DNA of 64,000 nt from Flagellimonas algicola (GCF_005937185.1 NZ_VCNI01000001.1:1422657-1486656), one strand, 5' to 3'. Shown: positions 8,668-17,828, numbered from the stretch's first letter. Numbers and translations: made by a program. The notes: a model not told the origin generated them from the sequence alone.

Positions 8668-10239
8668 CTATTTGGCCACGTTCACGGACCGCGTCTCCCG
8701 AATAACCGTAACTTTTACTTGACCCGGATAGGTCATATCGGTTTGGATTTTCTGTGAGATTTCAAAAGATAGCTCAGCAGCTTTGTCATCGCTAACCTTT
8801 TCGCTTTCCACAATCACCCGCAGTTCCCTACCCGCCTGGATAGCATAGGCCTTTTGTACTCCATTAAATCCGAAGGCAATATCCTCCAAGTCCTTCAATC
8901 GCTGAATGTAAGAATCCAGAACTTGTCTTCTAGCCCCAGGACGTGCACCACTTATGGCATCACAAACCTGTACTATGGGAGAAATCAAGGTGTTCATTTC
9001 AATTTCATCGTGGTGGGCACCAATAGCGTTGCAAACCTCCTTCTTCTCCCCATATTTCTGGGCCCATTGCATACCTAAAATTGCATGAGGGGTTTCTACC
9101 TCAACCTCGGTATTGGGAACTTTGCCAATATCATGTAATAATCCAGCTCTTTTGGCAATTTTGGGATTCAATCCTAACTCCGCAGCCATTACCCCACAAA
9201 GTTTGGCCACTTCCCTGGAGTGTTGTAACAAGTTTTGTCCGTAAGAGGAACGGTATTTCATTCTACCAACAGCTTTGATCAATTCCGGATGAAGGCCATG
9301 GATGCCAAGGTCGATTACGGTTCGCTTACCAATCTCTGCAATCTCCTCATTGATTTGCTTCTCGGTCTTCTTTACGATTTCCTCAATTCGGGCTGGGTGA
9401 ATTCTTCCGTCGGTGACCAAGCGATGTAAGGAAAGACGTGCCACTTCCCTCCGTACTGAATCGAAACAGGAAAGAATGATGGCCTCTGGGGTATCATCCA
9501 CAATAATCTCAACTCCAGTAGCGGACTCAAGCGCGCGAATGTTTCTCCCTTCACGGCCAATAATGCGTCCTTTGACGTCGTCAGATTCAAGATTGAAAAC
9601 GGAAACACAGTTTTCCACCGCTTCCTCCGTTCCAATACGTTGAATAGTATTGATTACGATTTTTCGAGCTTCCTGTTGCGCAGTAAGTTTGGCTTCTTCC
9701 AAGGTTCCCTGAAGATAGGCCATGGCATCTGTCTTTGCAGTTTCTTTTAAGGATTCCAATAACTGGCTCTTTGCATCTTCCGCGGAAAGTCCGGAAATGA
9801 CCTCCAATTGCTGTACTTGGCTTTTGTGCAATTTATCAGCTTCGGACTGTTTCTTGTCCAAAATCTCACTTTTGTAAGTGACCTCTTTGATTCTGGTCTC
9901 CAGCTTTTCGTTTAACTTCTTGTTCTTCGAAAGCTCATTACTGATCTGGGATTCCTTGTCGCGGGTTCTTTTCTCTGCTTCAGCAATTTTCTTATCCTTA
10001 TTTATAATGACCTTCTCATGCTCGGCCTTGAGTTCCAGGAACTTTTCCTTGGCTTGGAATATTTTATCCTTTTTTATGTTTTCGCCCTCTTTTTTGGCTT
10101 CCTTGACAATATCGGCAGCTTCCCTTTTAGCTCCAGAAATGGTTTTGGCCGCTTTTCCCTTCTCCAGCATTTTGGCAATGGCAAATCCTATGACCAATCC
10201 TACTACTGCGGCTACAACCAAAATTATAGTGTTATCCAT
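8668..10239 (-). CDS. rny: Ribonuclease Y
   Basis: A 523-residue membrane-anchored endoribonuclease that starts mRNA decay. The order is complete: N-terminal membrane helix (about 5-24), long charged coiled coil (about 30-170), KH domain with [15 protein letters not shown], then an HD domain ([12 protein letters not shown], with a downstream AHHDEIE), and a C-terminal domain. The start ATG at 10239 places the TM anchor correctly. The 5' flank is unusual: the terminator of the 6S RNA gene ends only 19 nt upstream, leaving no room for a separate promoter there. It converges on the sulfatase gene with a 14-bp gap. Confidence 0.95.
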   Translation of the reverse strand: MDNTIILVVAAVVGLVIGFAIAKMLEKGKAAKTISGAKREAADIVKEAKKEGENIKKDKIFQAKEKFLELKAEHEKVIINKDKKIAEAEKRTRDKESQISNELSKNKKLNEKLETRIKEVTYKSEILDKKQSEADKLHKSQVQQLEVISGLSAEDAKSQLLESLKETAKTDAMAYLQGTLEEAKLTAQQEARKIVINTIQRIGTEEAVENCVSVFNLESDDVKGRIIGREGRNIRALESATGVEIIVDDTPEAIILSCFDSVRREVARLSLHRLVTDGRIHPARIEEIVKKTEKQINEEIAEIGKRTVIDLGIHGLHPELIKAVGRMKYRSSYGQNLLQHSREVAKLCGVMAAELGLNPKIAKRAGLLHDIGKVPNTEVEVETPHAILGMQWAQKYGEKKEVCNAIGAHHDEIEMNTLISPIVQVCDAISGARPGARRQVLDSYIQRLKDLEDIAFGFNGVQKAYAIQAGRELRVIVESEKVSDDKAAELSFEISQKIQTDMTYPGQVKVTVIRETRSVNVAK

Positions 10240-10258
10240 GTTGTTTATGTTTGGTTAT

Positions 10259-10278
10259 AAAAAAAGCCCACATTGGGC
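10259..10278 (-). terminator. Intrinsic terminator of the 6S RNA
   Basis: Read on the minus strand, GCCCA-AUG-UGGGC forms a 5-bp GC-rich stem with a 3-nt loop, followed directly by seven T (10265 down to 10259). The rny start codon lies 19 nt further on, so read-through from this point would enter rny. Confidence 0.75.
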
Positions 10279-10376
10279 GAAGTCTTGTACAAACTCCAAA
10301 TTACAGGTTTAGGGCTAACAAGCTGCTCAAGGATCCCTATACAGGTAGGGCCTGCTTTTACAACTTAAACTCACCC
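10259..10376 (-). ncRNA. ssrS: 6S RNA (6S-Flavo type), predicted
   Basis: A ~118-nt transcription unit between zapA and rny with the properties of the Bacteroidota 6S RNA, which sequesters RNA polymerase by mimicking an open promoter. The proposed 5' end GGGUGAGUUU can pair with the 3' segment AAGACUUCGCCC, closing a long irregular hairpin, and an internal hairpin GCCCUACCUGUAUAGGG lies in the middle. It ends in a GCCCA/UGGGC terminator followed by seven U. Length and position next to zapA match known 6S genes. A covariance search with Rfam RF01685 (6S-Flavo) would decide it. Confidence 0.75.
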
Positions 10377-10380
10377 TTTT

Positions 10381-10410
10381 TAATTATAATAGTGTTGAGT
10401 TTGTCAAAAA
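10381..10410 (-). promoter_or_regulatory. Candidate 6S RNA promoter
   Basis: On the minus strand TTTTTGACAA (10410-10401) supplies a -33 TTTG/TTGACA-like box and TATAATTA (10388-10381) an A/T-rich -7 region, placing transcription start near the GGG at 10376-10374. The -7 box is only a loose match to TAnnTTTG, so the exact start is uncertain by a few bases. Confidence 0.5.
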
Positions 10411-10460
10411 TTAATTACCAATGTGGGCAGTAACAAATATTTTATTTAAAAGAACTTATT

Positions 10461-10754
10461 TTATTCACCAAGTTTAGAATGTACCAAATCGTCCAGTGCT
10501 TTTAGTCGCTCATAAGCCGCTTTGGTGCTTTCCGAACTATCTATTCCCCCTTGCTCTATTTTGGAGGCAAATTGCAGGGCGCACATGGCAAGAACATCCT
10601 GCTTGTCGCGTACTGCATAATTCTGCTCAAATTTTTTGGCCAAACTTTCAATGTTCTTGGCCGCTTTCCGTAATCCTTCCTCTTGTTTAGGGTCTATGGT
10701 CAATGGATACACCCTATCTGCAATGGAAAGCTTTATTTTGAGCTTCTCCTCCAT
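10461..10754 (-). CDS. zapA: Cell division protein ZapA
   Basis: A 97-residue ZapA, which binds and bundles FtsZ at the division ring. The N-terminal KIKLSIADRVYPLTID strand pair and the following long helix (LRKAAKNIESLAKKFEQ... LAMCALQFASKIEQ) are family-typical. I start at the ATG at 10754 (MEEKLKIKL) rather than the longer frame from 10793, because the extra 13 residues overlap the upstream gene and do not match the family. It lies between the coiled-coil gene upstream and the 6S RNA gene downstream, an arrangement that recurs in bacteria. Confidence 0.9.
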   Translation of the reverse strand: MEEKLKIKLSIADRVYPLTIDPKQEEGLRKAAKNIESLAKKFEQNYAVRDKQDVLAMCALQFASKIEQGGIDSSESTKAAYERLKALDDLVHSKLGE

Positions 10755-10768
10755 AATATTGGTACAAA

Positions 10769-11059
10769 CTAATCTGCAAGCTTGGCTATGCAAACGTCCA
10801 GTTCGCGTATCAATGTATTTATCTTGAGCTTGGCTTCTGTTTTATTCGTATTACTACCCAGCATCGAGTTTGCCATTTTTAGGGAATTGTACTTTTCTTC
10901 CCAATCATTAACGGCTTCCTGTTGAGCTTTGGTCTCTTCTTTTGCGAGGTCGAGTTCTTTTTTCAACTTGGCATTGGCCTTGTGCAACAATTCCATTTTG
11001 TGCAACAATTTGCTCACCTTGTTTTCCAAAGAATCCACAATTTCAACAAGTTCGCCCAT
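10769..11059 (-). CDS. Small coiled-coil protein upstream of zapA
   Basis: A ~96-residue protein predicted as one continuous coiled coil (VEIVDSLENKVSKLLHKMELL, then a Lys/Glu-rich segment, ending LKINTLIRELDVCIAKLAD). The start MGEL at 11059 is preferred to an ATG two codons upstream. Homologues sit directly upstream of zapA in many Flavobacteriia, 14 bp apart here, which suggests co-transcription and a role with the divisome, analogous in shape to ZapB. That role is inference from position and coiled coil only; there is no named domain. Confidence 0.75.
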   Translation of the reverse strand: MGELVEIVDSLENKVSKLLHKMELLHKANAKLKKELDLAKEETKAQQEAVNDWEEKYNSLKMANSMLGSNTNKTEAKLKINTLIRELDVCIAKLAD

Positions 11060-11197
11060 ATGCAAACATCAAATGCGTATCACACAAAGTTAACCAACCT
11101 AGCCAAACCGCACAATACTTTTTGGTATTATTCTTTAAGGAATGCCCTACAAGCCCCTAAACCAAAGGGAAAGCCTTTTACCTAACCAAAATATGGG

Positions 11198-11226
11198 TTA
11201 CATTCGTATGTAATTATAAATTACAT
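11198..11226 (+). promoter_or_regulatory. Operator-like TTACAT inverted-repeat cluster
   Basis: Three half-sites alternate in orientation: TTACAT (11198-11203), ATGTAA (11208-11213) and TTACAT (11221-11226). The last two form a perfect 8-bp inverted repeat ATGTAATT-ATA-AATTACAT ending 1 bp before the ATG of the M23 peptidase gene. The spacing and symmetry resemble a dimeric repressor site or a 5' hairpin that would occlude translation start. Confidence 0.45.
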
Positions 11227-11227
11227 T

Positions 11228-12919
11228 ATGCGGTTTTACTTTCTGGGAATACTTTTGCTTTTATCCCCCTTTCTTCCGGCTCAGGAAAAATACCCTCAAG
11301 ATACCTTTCAATCTCCCCTGGATATTCCATTGGTTTTAGCTGGCACTTTTGGCGAATTGCGTTCCAACCATTTTCACTCTGGAATTGACATCAAGACCCA
11401 ACGCAGACAGGGGCTCCCCGTACTCGCCATTGCTGACGGTACGGTTACTCGAATCAAAGTCTCCTTATGGGGTTATGGCAAAGCCTTATACGTGGCTCAC
11501 CCTAACGGGTATACCTCGGTGTATGCCCATCTTCAGAAATTCGGCCCAGAAATTGAGTCCTATATTAAAGACATTCAATACAAGAAACAGTCCTTTGAAG
11601 TTGAAGTATTTCCCGATTATGGCGAACTGAAGGTTACCAAAGGCAGTACCATTGCCTATTCGGGCAACACCGGGGGATCTTCCGGGCCACATCTCCATTT
11701 TGAAATTCGAAGCAGTGTCACTGAAAAACCTACCAATCCCTTACTCTATGGTTATGAGGTAAGGGATGCCACCAATCCTACGCTATTGGGTCTTTATGGT
11801 TATCCATTATCAGAAGATGCGGTAATCAACCAAAGCGCTCGGAAAATTCAGTTGAACTTTACCAAACAAACAGATGGCTCTTTCTTAGCGGATAAGATTT
11901 CCGCTATTGGAAATATTGGTTTCGGTTTTAACGGGTTTGATCGCCAAGATATGGCGGCAAACAAAAACGGGGTTTACGCCGTAAAACAGACCGTCAATGG
12001 AAAAGTGTATTCTGAATATAACTTTGAAACCTTTTCCTTTGGAGAAACCCGCTATATCAATACCCTCATTGATTATGCACATTATGGTAAATTCAGGCAA
12101 CGCATACAAAAGTGTTTTAAGGAATCCCATAACCGACTTGGTATCTACAAGACACTGCACAACAATGGCGAAATAACCGTAAAGGAAGGGATGTCCTATA
12201 CCGTGGAGCTCCATATTTCCGACATCCATGGCAACCAAACCAAGGTTATTATTCCAGTAGAAGGAAAAAGTGAAGCACCCAAAATCCCTAAAGGTGATTC
12301 AAAAACGGAGAATTTCATCATAGCCAATAAACCCAACAATTTTGATCTTGGAGCGGCCAAAGTGTATTTTCCCGCGAATACCTTTTATAAGGATTTTTAT
12401 ATTGAATTGGAAAAGGGGCAGGATACGGTTGCCATCCACAATGAGCAAGTGGCAGCCCACAGAAACTTCACCATCAGCTTTGATGCTTCCAAGTATTCCG
12501 GACTGGACAAAAAACAATTGTTCATTGCCCGACTCGATGACAGCCAAAAACCCCGGTATTCAAAAACCTTTAAGCGAGATGGTTCATTTACCACCCGAAC
12601 CCGTACCTTGGGAACCTATACTTTGGCAAGGGATACCATAGCCCCGGAAATCAAAGCGCGAAACTTTAAAGAAAAGCAATGGCTGAGCAATTATAGCTAT
12701 TTGAGCCTTAAAATATCAGATGACCTCAGCGGTGTTAACTCTTACAATGCAACACTGAACGGGGAGTGGATTTTAATGGAATATGAACCCAAGACCAAAA
12801 CGCTGACCTACAATTTTGACGATAAAATCTTGGACAAAACACAATGCGACCTCAAGGTGGTCGTTACAGATAATGTAGGCAACTCCAGTACTTTTGAGAG
12901 TACTTTTTTTAGAAAATAG
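11228..12919 (+). CDS. Secreted M23 (LytM) metallopeptidase
   Basis: A 563-residue exported protein with a signal peptide (about 1-18, ending LPAQ) and a LytM/M23 zinc peptidase domain (about 35-175): HSGID gives H50 and D54, and GPHLHFEIR gives H154 and H156, so the zinc site and general base are intact. It should cleave peptide crosslinks in peptidoglycan. The remaining ~390 residues look like Ig/beta-sandwich modules with LSGVNSYNATLNGEWIL near the end. The stop overlaps the GTG start of the TonB receptor gene by one base, indicating translational coupling. A palindromic element abuts the start codon. Confidence 0.9.
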   Translation: MRFYFLGILLLLSPFLPAQEKYPQDTFQSPLDIPLVLAGTFGELRSNHFHSGIDIKTQRRQGLPVLAIADGTVTRIKVSLWGYGKALYVAHPNGYTSVYAHLQKFGPEIESYIKDIQYKKQSFEVEVFPDYGELKVTKGSTIAYSGNTGGSSGPHLHFEIRSSVTEKPTNPLLYGYEVRDATNPTLLGLYGYPLSEDAVINQSARKIQLNFTKQTDGSFLADKISAIGNIGFGFNGFDRQDMAANKNGVYAVKQTVNGKVYSEYNFETFSFGETRYINTLIDYAHYGKFRQRIQKCFKESHNRLGIYKTLHNNGEITVKEGMSYTVELHISDIHGNQTKVIIPVEGKSEAPKIPKGDSKTENFIIANKPNNFDLGAAKVYFPANTFYKDFYIELEKGQDTVAIHNEQVAAHRNFTISFDASKYSGLDKKQLFIARLDDSQKPRYSKTFKRDGSFTTRTRTLGTYTLARDTIAPEIKARNFKEKQWLSNYSYLSLKISDDLSGVNSYNATLNGEWILMEYEPKTKTLTYNFDDKILDKTQCDLKVVVTDNVGNSSTFESTFFRK

Positions 12920-15390
12920 TGTTACCCCAAGCCAAAGCCCTTCCATTCCTGTTGTTCATTTTTTGGACTTTGACCATTCATGGTCAAACCGCAACAGTGG
13001 CGGGAACAGTCTTGGATGAGAACAACCAACCCATTCCCAATGTCAATATTTCAGTTGGGACGGAAGGTACCACTACAGATTCCAACGGGTATTATCTTTT
13101 GTTGCTGATTGCAGAAACCAAGCTCACTCTTACTTTCTCGCACCTGAGTCATGAAGATGTGGTTTTGGAAGACCTGATATTGTCCACAAACGAAACCTTT
13201 GAGTTCAACCCTGTAATGAACACCAAAATAACCCAAGTGGCTGGGGTAGAAGTTTCTCCCACAGGAGAAAAAAGCGTTGAAGGCATTACTACAGTAGACC
13301 CGGAGATTGTTCGTAAGATTCCGGGAGCAAATGCAGGGGTAGAAAATATATTGAAATTACTCCCCGGTGTTTCCTTCAACAATGAGCTTAGTACCCAATA
13401 CAACGTCCGTGGTGGCAATTTTGACGAAAATCTTGTTTATGTCAATGGAATTCAGGTGTATCGCCCATTTTTGGTACGCTCGGCCCAGCAAGAGGGGTTA
13501 AGTTTTGTGAACAGTGACATGATTACTTCCTTGGAATTCTCATCTGGAGGCTTTCAGGCAAAATACGGAGACAAGCTGTCCTCAGTACTTGACATCACTT
13601 ACAAGACACCCATTGAATTTGGTTTGAAACTAGAGGGCAGCTTTTTGGGTGCATCGGCCACAGTAGAATCCATTTCAAAAAACAATAAGTTTAGTAGTAT
13701 TACAGGTCTGCGTTATCGGAACAACAGCCTATTGGTCAATAGCCAACAGACCGAAAGCAATTTCAATCCCACTTTTGTGGATGTTCAAAGTCTTCTTACC
13801 TATCGTTTTTCAGATAGATTCCATCTTAATTTCTTGGGAACTTATTCCGTCAACGATTACAAAAATGAACCCTTGACCCGGCAGACCAACTTTGGGACCC
13901 TGAACGACCCAAGGGCTTTGTTGATTTTCTATGAAGGTCGCGAAAATAGCAGCTATGAAAGCGGACTTGCTGCACTCAAATCGGACCTGTTAATAAACGA
14001 TAACACAAAAGTGTCCGTGACTGCATCAGTTTATCACACGCAGGAAGAGGAATTCTCAGATATCATAGCTTCTTATGAATTAGGTGACTTGGACACCAAT
14101 CTAGGTAGTGAAAATTTGGGAGAGGTGGTCAATTCCAGAGGTGTTGGCTCACAGCTGAACAGGGCTCGCAATCAATTAGATGCCTTAATCTTCAATTTTG
14201 CCCATAAAGGAGCCTATAAAAAAGGTAATGCTTCTTTGGAGTGGGGTGCCAAGTTTACCCATGAAGATATTCGGGATCAGTTACGGGAATCCGAATTTAT
14301 AGACTCCGCAGGATTCTTCATCCGACCTTTTGAACCGGCATTCGTTAACAATCAACCGGAAGAGCCGTTCACCGGCGATCTTATAGCCTATGAAAGTGTG
14401 CAGGCCACCAACTTTGTGAAAACGAACAGAATTTCAGGCTATGCACAATATAGTGAGCACTCAAAACTGGGAGCGCATGATGTGTATTTCAACCTTGGCT
14501 TAAGGGCGCAATATTGGAGGTTGAGCGGAGAAGGGTTTGAAACCAATTCCCAGAGTTTGATAAGCCCCAGGGCACAATTCTCCATAAAACCGGATTGGGA
14601 AAAGGATATGTTGTTCCGATTTTCTGTGGGCGGTTACCAGCAACCACCGTTTTATAGGGAACTCAGGGATGTTGCCGGCAATATAAATCCCGAGGTGGAA
14701 GCGCAAAAATCCATTCATTATGTTTTGGGAAGTGAACTCAGCTTTAATTTATGGAACCGCCCTTTTACCTTGATCAGTGAGGCGTATTATAAAGATCTAA
14801 CCAACGTCAATACCTATACCGTGGAAGACGTTAGGGTGCGCTATGTAGCCAACAACAATGCGGATGCCTACGCCTATGGATTTGATTTTAGACTCACTGG
14901 GGCTTTTGTTCCAGGAACCCAATCCTGGGTGAGTCTTGGATACCTTCAAACCGAAGAAAACTCCAATCAAAGAGGTTATATTTCCAGACCAACCGACCAG
15001 CGTTTTAAGTTTGCAGTGCTCTTTCAAGATTATATCCCCAACATTCCGAATCTCAAACTTTATCTCAATCTGGTTTACAACACAGGAGTGCCCGGAGGTT
15101 CTCCCAACAATGCCGATCCTTACGATTTTCAGAATAGATTAAGAGATTACAGAAGGGCCGATATGGGAATTTCGTATATTTTTGCGGACAGAAAAAACCA
15201 GTACCCGGAAGGACATTGGTTACATAAATTTAAGGAGTTCAACGTTGGATTTGAAATTTTCAATATGTTCAACAACCAGAATTCCATAACAAATACATGG
15301 GTTAGGGATGTGGACACGCAACAGCAGTTTGCGGTTCCCAATTTTCTTACCGGCCGTATTCTAAATTTAAAATTTGGGATGCGCTTTTAA
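12919..15390 (+). CDS. TonB-dependent receptor with carboxypeptidase-like N-terminal domain
   Basis: An 823-residue outer-membrane receptor. Order: signal peptide (about 1-23, ending IHGQ), carboxypeptidase-regulatory-like domain (about 24-105; TVAGTVLDENNQPIPNVNI), plug (about 125-235; NVRGGNFDENLVYVNGI), then a 22-strand type beta barrel ending in the expected aromatic residue (KFGMRF). It lacks a SusD partner, so it is not a SusC-type glycan importer; ligand unknown. The start is a GTG overlapping the TAG of the M23 gene; the next gene follows 9 bp later, so M23-TBDR-secreted protein look like an operon. Confidence 0.88.
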   Translation: MLPQAKALPFLLFIFWTLTIHGQTATVAGTVLDENNQPIPNVNISVGTEGTTTDSNGYYLLLLIAETKLTLTFSHLSHEDVVLEDLILSTNETFEFNPVMNTKITQVAGVEVSPTGEKSVEGITTVDPEIVRKIPGANAGVENILKLLPGVSFNNELSTQYNVRGGNFDENLVYVNGIQVYRPFLVRSAQQEGLSFVNSDMITSLEFSSGGFQAKYGDKLSSVLDITYKTPIEFGLKLEGSFLGASATVESISKNNKFSSITGLRYRNNSLLVNSQQTESNFNPTFVDVQSLLTYRFSDRFHLNFLGTYSVNDYKNEPLTRQTNFGTLNDPRALLIFYEGRENSSYESGLAALKSDLLINDNTKVSVTASVYHTQEEEFSDIIASYELGDLDTNLGSENLGEVVNSRGVGSQLNRARNQLDALIFNFAHKGAYKKGNASLEWGAKFTHEDIRDQLRESEFIDSAGFFIRPFEPAFVNNQPEEPFTGDLIAYESVQATNFVKTNRISGYAQYSEHSKLGAHDVYFNLGLRAQYWRLSGEGFETNSQSLISPRAQFSIKPDWEKDMLFRFSVGGYQQPPFYRELRDVAGNINPEVEAQKSIHYVLGSELSFNLWNRPFTLISEAYYKDLTNVNTYTVEDVRVRYVANNNADAYAYGFDFRLTGAFVPGTQSWVSLGYLQTEENSNQRGYISRPTDQRFKFAVLFQDYIPNIPNLKLYLNLVYNTGVPGGSPNNADPYDFQNRLRDYRRADMGISYIFADRKNQYPEGHWLHKFKEFNVGFEIFNMFNNQNSITNTWVRDVDTQQQFAVPNFLTGRILNLKFGMRF

Positions 15391-15399
15391 AGTACATGA

Positions 15400-16053
15400 A
15401 TGAAAAAATTTATTCTTCTTTTGTCGTTTTTGATGGTAGCCGTTGGTAGTGCGCAAAAGAATATTTACGAGAACAGAAGGTTTGATGAGTTAAGTGAACA
15501 CCACGAGACCTTGGCTATCATCCCCTTTATTGCCAATTTGGATTTAAAGCGCAACGTAGATCGAAATGAATTGCTGGACTTGGCCAAAAAGGAGGGGTAT
15601 GCCGTACAAAATGCCTTGGAAACCTACTTTTCCAAACGGAAGAAACGGAAAAAATTCAATGTTGACTTTCAGAATATTGAAGACACCAACGCTATTTTAG
15701 CACAAAATGGTATTACCTATGAAAATTTGGACATACATACCATCAAACAACTTTGCAAAATTTTGGAAGTTGATGGTATAATAAGCGGCAACCTCAGCCT
15801 TAATATACTGCTCTCCAAAGGTGTTCCCACAAACTTTAGCCTGCTGGACTATTTTAGCGGGGATGCCAATTACGGCAGGATTGGCGTAAAAGTGAGTGAT
15901 GGCGGCTCTGGTAAACTCCTCTGGAAATACGAAAAAGCCATCACCAAAAAAACGGGAAAGAACACCACCGAGCTTATTGATCGCATGATGAAGTTGGCTT
16001 CCCGTAAATTTCCATACGACAAGGAAAAGAAGCAACGCAAGAACAAGAATTAG
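15400..16053 (+). CDS. Secreted protein of unknown function
   Basis: A 217-residue protein with a clear signal peptide (cleavage after GSAQ, about residue 19). The mature part has an alternating strand-helix pattern (LAIIPFIANLDL, VDGIISGNLSL, RIGVKVSDGGSGKLLWKYE) resembling the fold of CsgG/GNA1162-type periplasmic or lipoprotein domains, though there is no lipobox and similarity is only by eye. The C-terminus is strongly basic (KEKKQRKNKN). It follows the TonB receptor gene by 9 bp. Its stop overlaps that of the convergent cysteine desulfurase gene by 4 bp. Confidence 0.7.
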   Translation: MKKFILLLSFLMVAVGSAQKNIYENRRFDELSEHHETLAIIPFIANLDLKRNVDRNELLDLAKKEGYAVQNALETYFSKRKKRKKFNVDFQNIEDTNAILAQNGITYENLDIHTIKQLCKILEVDGIISGNLSLNILLSKGVPTNFSLLDYFSGDANYGRIGVKVSDGGSGKLLWKYEKAITKKTGKNTTELIDRMMKLASRKFPYDKEKKQRKNKN

Positions 16054-17198
16054 CTCTGCGCAAATTCCTTAAGCACTCCTATGGTGTAATCCAATTCTTC
16101 CTTGGTGTTGTATTTGGAAAATGAAAACCGCAAAGAGGGTTTTTCCAATTCCTCTGGAGCCAGGATTTGATTAAGCACATGGGACCCCATATTACTGCCT
16201 GACTGACACGCACTCCCCTTGGAACAGGCAATGCCTTTTATATCCAAATGAAACAGAAGCATCAATGCTTTTTGTTTATCAAAGGGCAAACGCACATTGG
16301 CCAAGGTGTAGGTGCTTTTATCCAGGTCCCCGGAATATCCGTTAAATTCAACTTCTGGGATGGCCTCCTTGATCTGCTCCACAAAATATTTTTTTAACCC
16401 TTTTACATATTGGATTTCATCCTCCAAGTTATCATAGGACTGCACAAAAGCCTCTTCCAGACCCACGATATTATGGAAAGGCTCGGTTCCCGCCCTATAA
16501 CCCCGTTCTTGGGAACCTCCAAAAATCATGGGTTTTAAGCCCGAGTTTTTCCGGATAAATGCGAATCCAACACCTTTTGGACCATGAAATTTATGGGCTG
16601 CCGCAGTGAAGAAGTCAACTGGGGTATTTTCAACATCCCAAGGATAATGTCCAACAGATTGTACAGTATCCGAGTGAAAAAGTGCATCATGCGCTCTACA
16701 AAGAGTTCCAATCGCATGAATATCCACGATGTTTCCAATTTCATTGTTCACATGCATTAAACTGACCAATTTTTTACTATCGTCTTGCACTAAAAGTGAT
16801 TTTAGGTGGTCCATTACGGGATTACCATAAGTGTCCAAATCCACAAATCGTAGCGAGATACCATATTCTTTTTCCAACTCCTCAGCGGTATGAAGCACCG
16901 CATGGTGTTCAATTTTGGAGGTGATAATAGTCTTTACCCCCAAGTCACGGACTGCACAACGAAGAATCATATTATCCGCCTCTGTTCCACCTGAAGTGAA
17001 TATAATTTCGGCCGGTTTGGCATTCAGCGTCTTTGCAATGGTTTTACGGGCCTGCTCAACTGCAGTTTTGGCCGATCTTCCATAACTATGGGTAGAAGAT
17101 GGGTTCCCGTAAAAATCAGAAAGTGCCACTTGCATTTTTGCAATTACCTCAGGTCTTACCTGCGTTGTGGCGGCATTATCCAGATAAACTTTTTGCAT
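16050..17198 (-). CDS. Cysteine desulfurase (NifS/IscS family)
   Basis: A 382-residue PLP enzyme that takes sulfur from cysteine for Fe-S cluster or tRNA thiolation. The PLP lysine is K203 in TAAAHKFHGPKG, NNEIGN and SDTVQSVGH are conserved cofactor contacts, and the catalytic cysteine is C331 in the GSACQSG loop. The gene stands alone with no scaffold or Suf gene nearby, so its sulfur acceptor cannot be told; tRNA 2-thiolation is one possibility. No gene symbol is given because iscS, nifS and sufS types are hard to separate here. The start follows a 110-bp intergenic region. Confidence 0.92.
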   Translation of the reverse strand: MQKVYLDNAATTQVRPEVIAKMQVALSDFYGNPSSTHSYGRSAKTAVEQARKTIAKTLNAKPAEIIFTSGGTEADNMILRCAVRDLGVKTIITSKIEHHAVLHTAEELEKEYGISLRFVDLDTYGNPVMDHLKSLLVQDDSKKLVSLMHVNNEIGNIVDIHAIGTLCRAHDALFHSDTVQSVGHYPWDVENTPVDFFTAAAHKFHGPKGVGFAFIRKNSGLKPMIFGGSQERGYRAGTEPFHNIVGLEEAFVQSYDNLEDEIQYVKGLKKYFVEQIKEAIPEVEFNGYSGDLDKSTYTLANVRLPFDKQKALMLLFHLDIKGIACSKGSACQSGSNMGSHVLNQILAPEELEKPSLRFSFSKYNTKEELDYTIGVLKEFAQS

Positions 17199-17297
17199 GG
17201 GTTAGCTATCAATTTTCGAATCATCAAAAATAGGCGAAATAAAGTTAATTTCTTTTAAAGATTATGCCTTCCTTAGGGTATTAAATTGGAATTCCTT

Positions 17298-17305
17298 TAA
17301 ATTTG
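17298..17305 (+). promoter_or_regulatory. Candidate -7 element directly before the lipoprotein gene
   Basis: TAAATTTG matches TAnnTTTG exactly. It ends 4 bp before the ATG at 17310, so transcription would begin at or next to the start codon. The -33 position is poor (TTA at 17273-17275). Confidence 0.4.
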
Positions 17306-17309
17306 GCCC

Positions 17310-17828
17310 ATGAGAAAATTATGCTTCCCAATGCTGCTTGTGCTCATGTTGTTTTCTTGCAGCGATGGCGACCTACAGATCGAGACCATTGACTTTAATG
17401 ATCAAGTTGTTCAATTTTGTGATGATCCTGTTGCGAACACTAGCAACATCCTTTTTAAAATCAATGATAGTGAAGCACTCATTTTAAATCTACAAAGTGG
17501 AGTTTTAAATAATGGGGTCATTGGAGAAACGATTACTACGGAGAGTACCGTTCCTGGTCAATCACAGTTGACGTACCGCAACTTTTCAGGGACAGTGAGC
17601 TCCACCTATTTCTGTTCCGATATTCCACCCGCTACGCCGACGGTTTCCCAAGAAGTAGAAGCAGAAGATGGCACAGTTACCATTGAAACGGTGGCCAATG
17701 CAGATGAAACGGGTTTCGACCATGTAATTCTCCTAAGCGGCGTTTCTTTTGTTACCGAGAACGGGGAACGAATCACCAATTTAACCATTGATGAATTTGG
17801 AACGGTAAGCACAGAAATTACCAATTAG
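17310..17828 (+). CDS. Putative lipoprotein, unknown function
   Basis: A 172-residue protein with a lipoprotein signal peptide: hydrophobic LLVLMLF followed by lipobox FSC with C17. The mature part is acidic, rich in Thr, Val and Ser, and looks beta-structured; two cysteines (FCDD and FCSD) could form a disulfide. I recognise no family. It is probably an outer-membrane lipoprotein of a flavobacterial-specific type. Its stop overlaps the stop of the convergent Smr gene by 4 bp. Confidence 0.7.
   Translation: MRKLCFPMLLVLMLFSCSDGDLQIETIDFNDQVVQFCDDPVANTSNILFKINDSEALILNLQSGVLNNGVIGETITTESTVPGQSQLTYRNFSGTVSSTYFCSDIPPATPTVSQEVEAEDGTVTIETVANADETGFDHVILLSGVSFVTENGERITNLTIDEFGTVSTEITN

Noticed and set aside
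10755..10793. Longer zapA start at 10793
   Set aside because: The 13 extra residues overlap the upstream coiled-coil gene and do not fit ZapA family N-termini.
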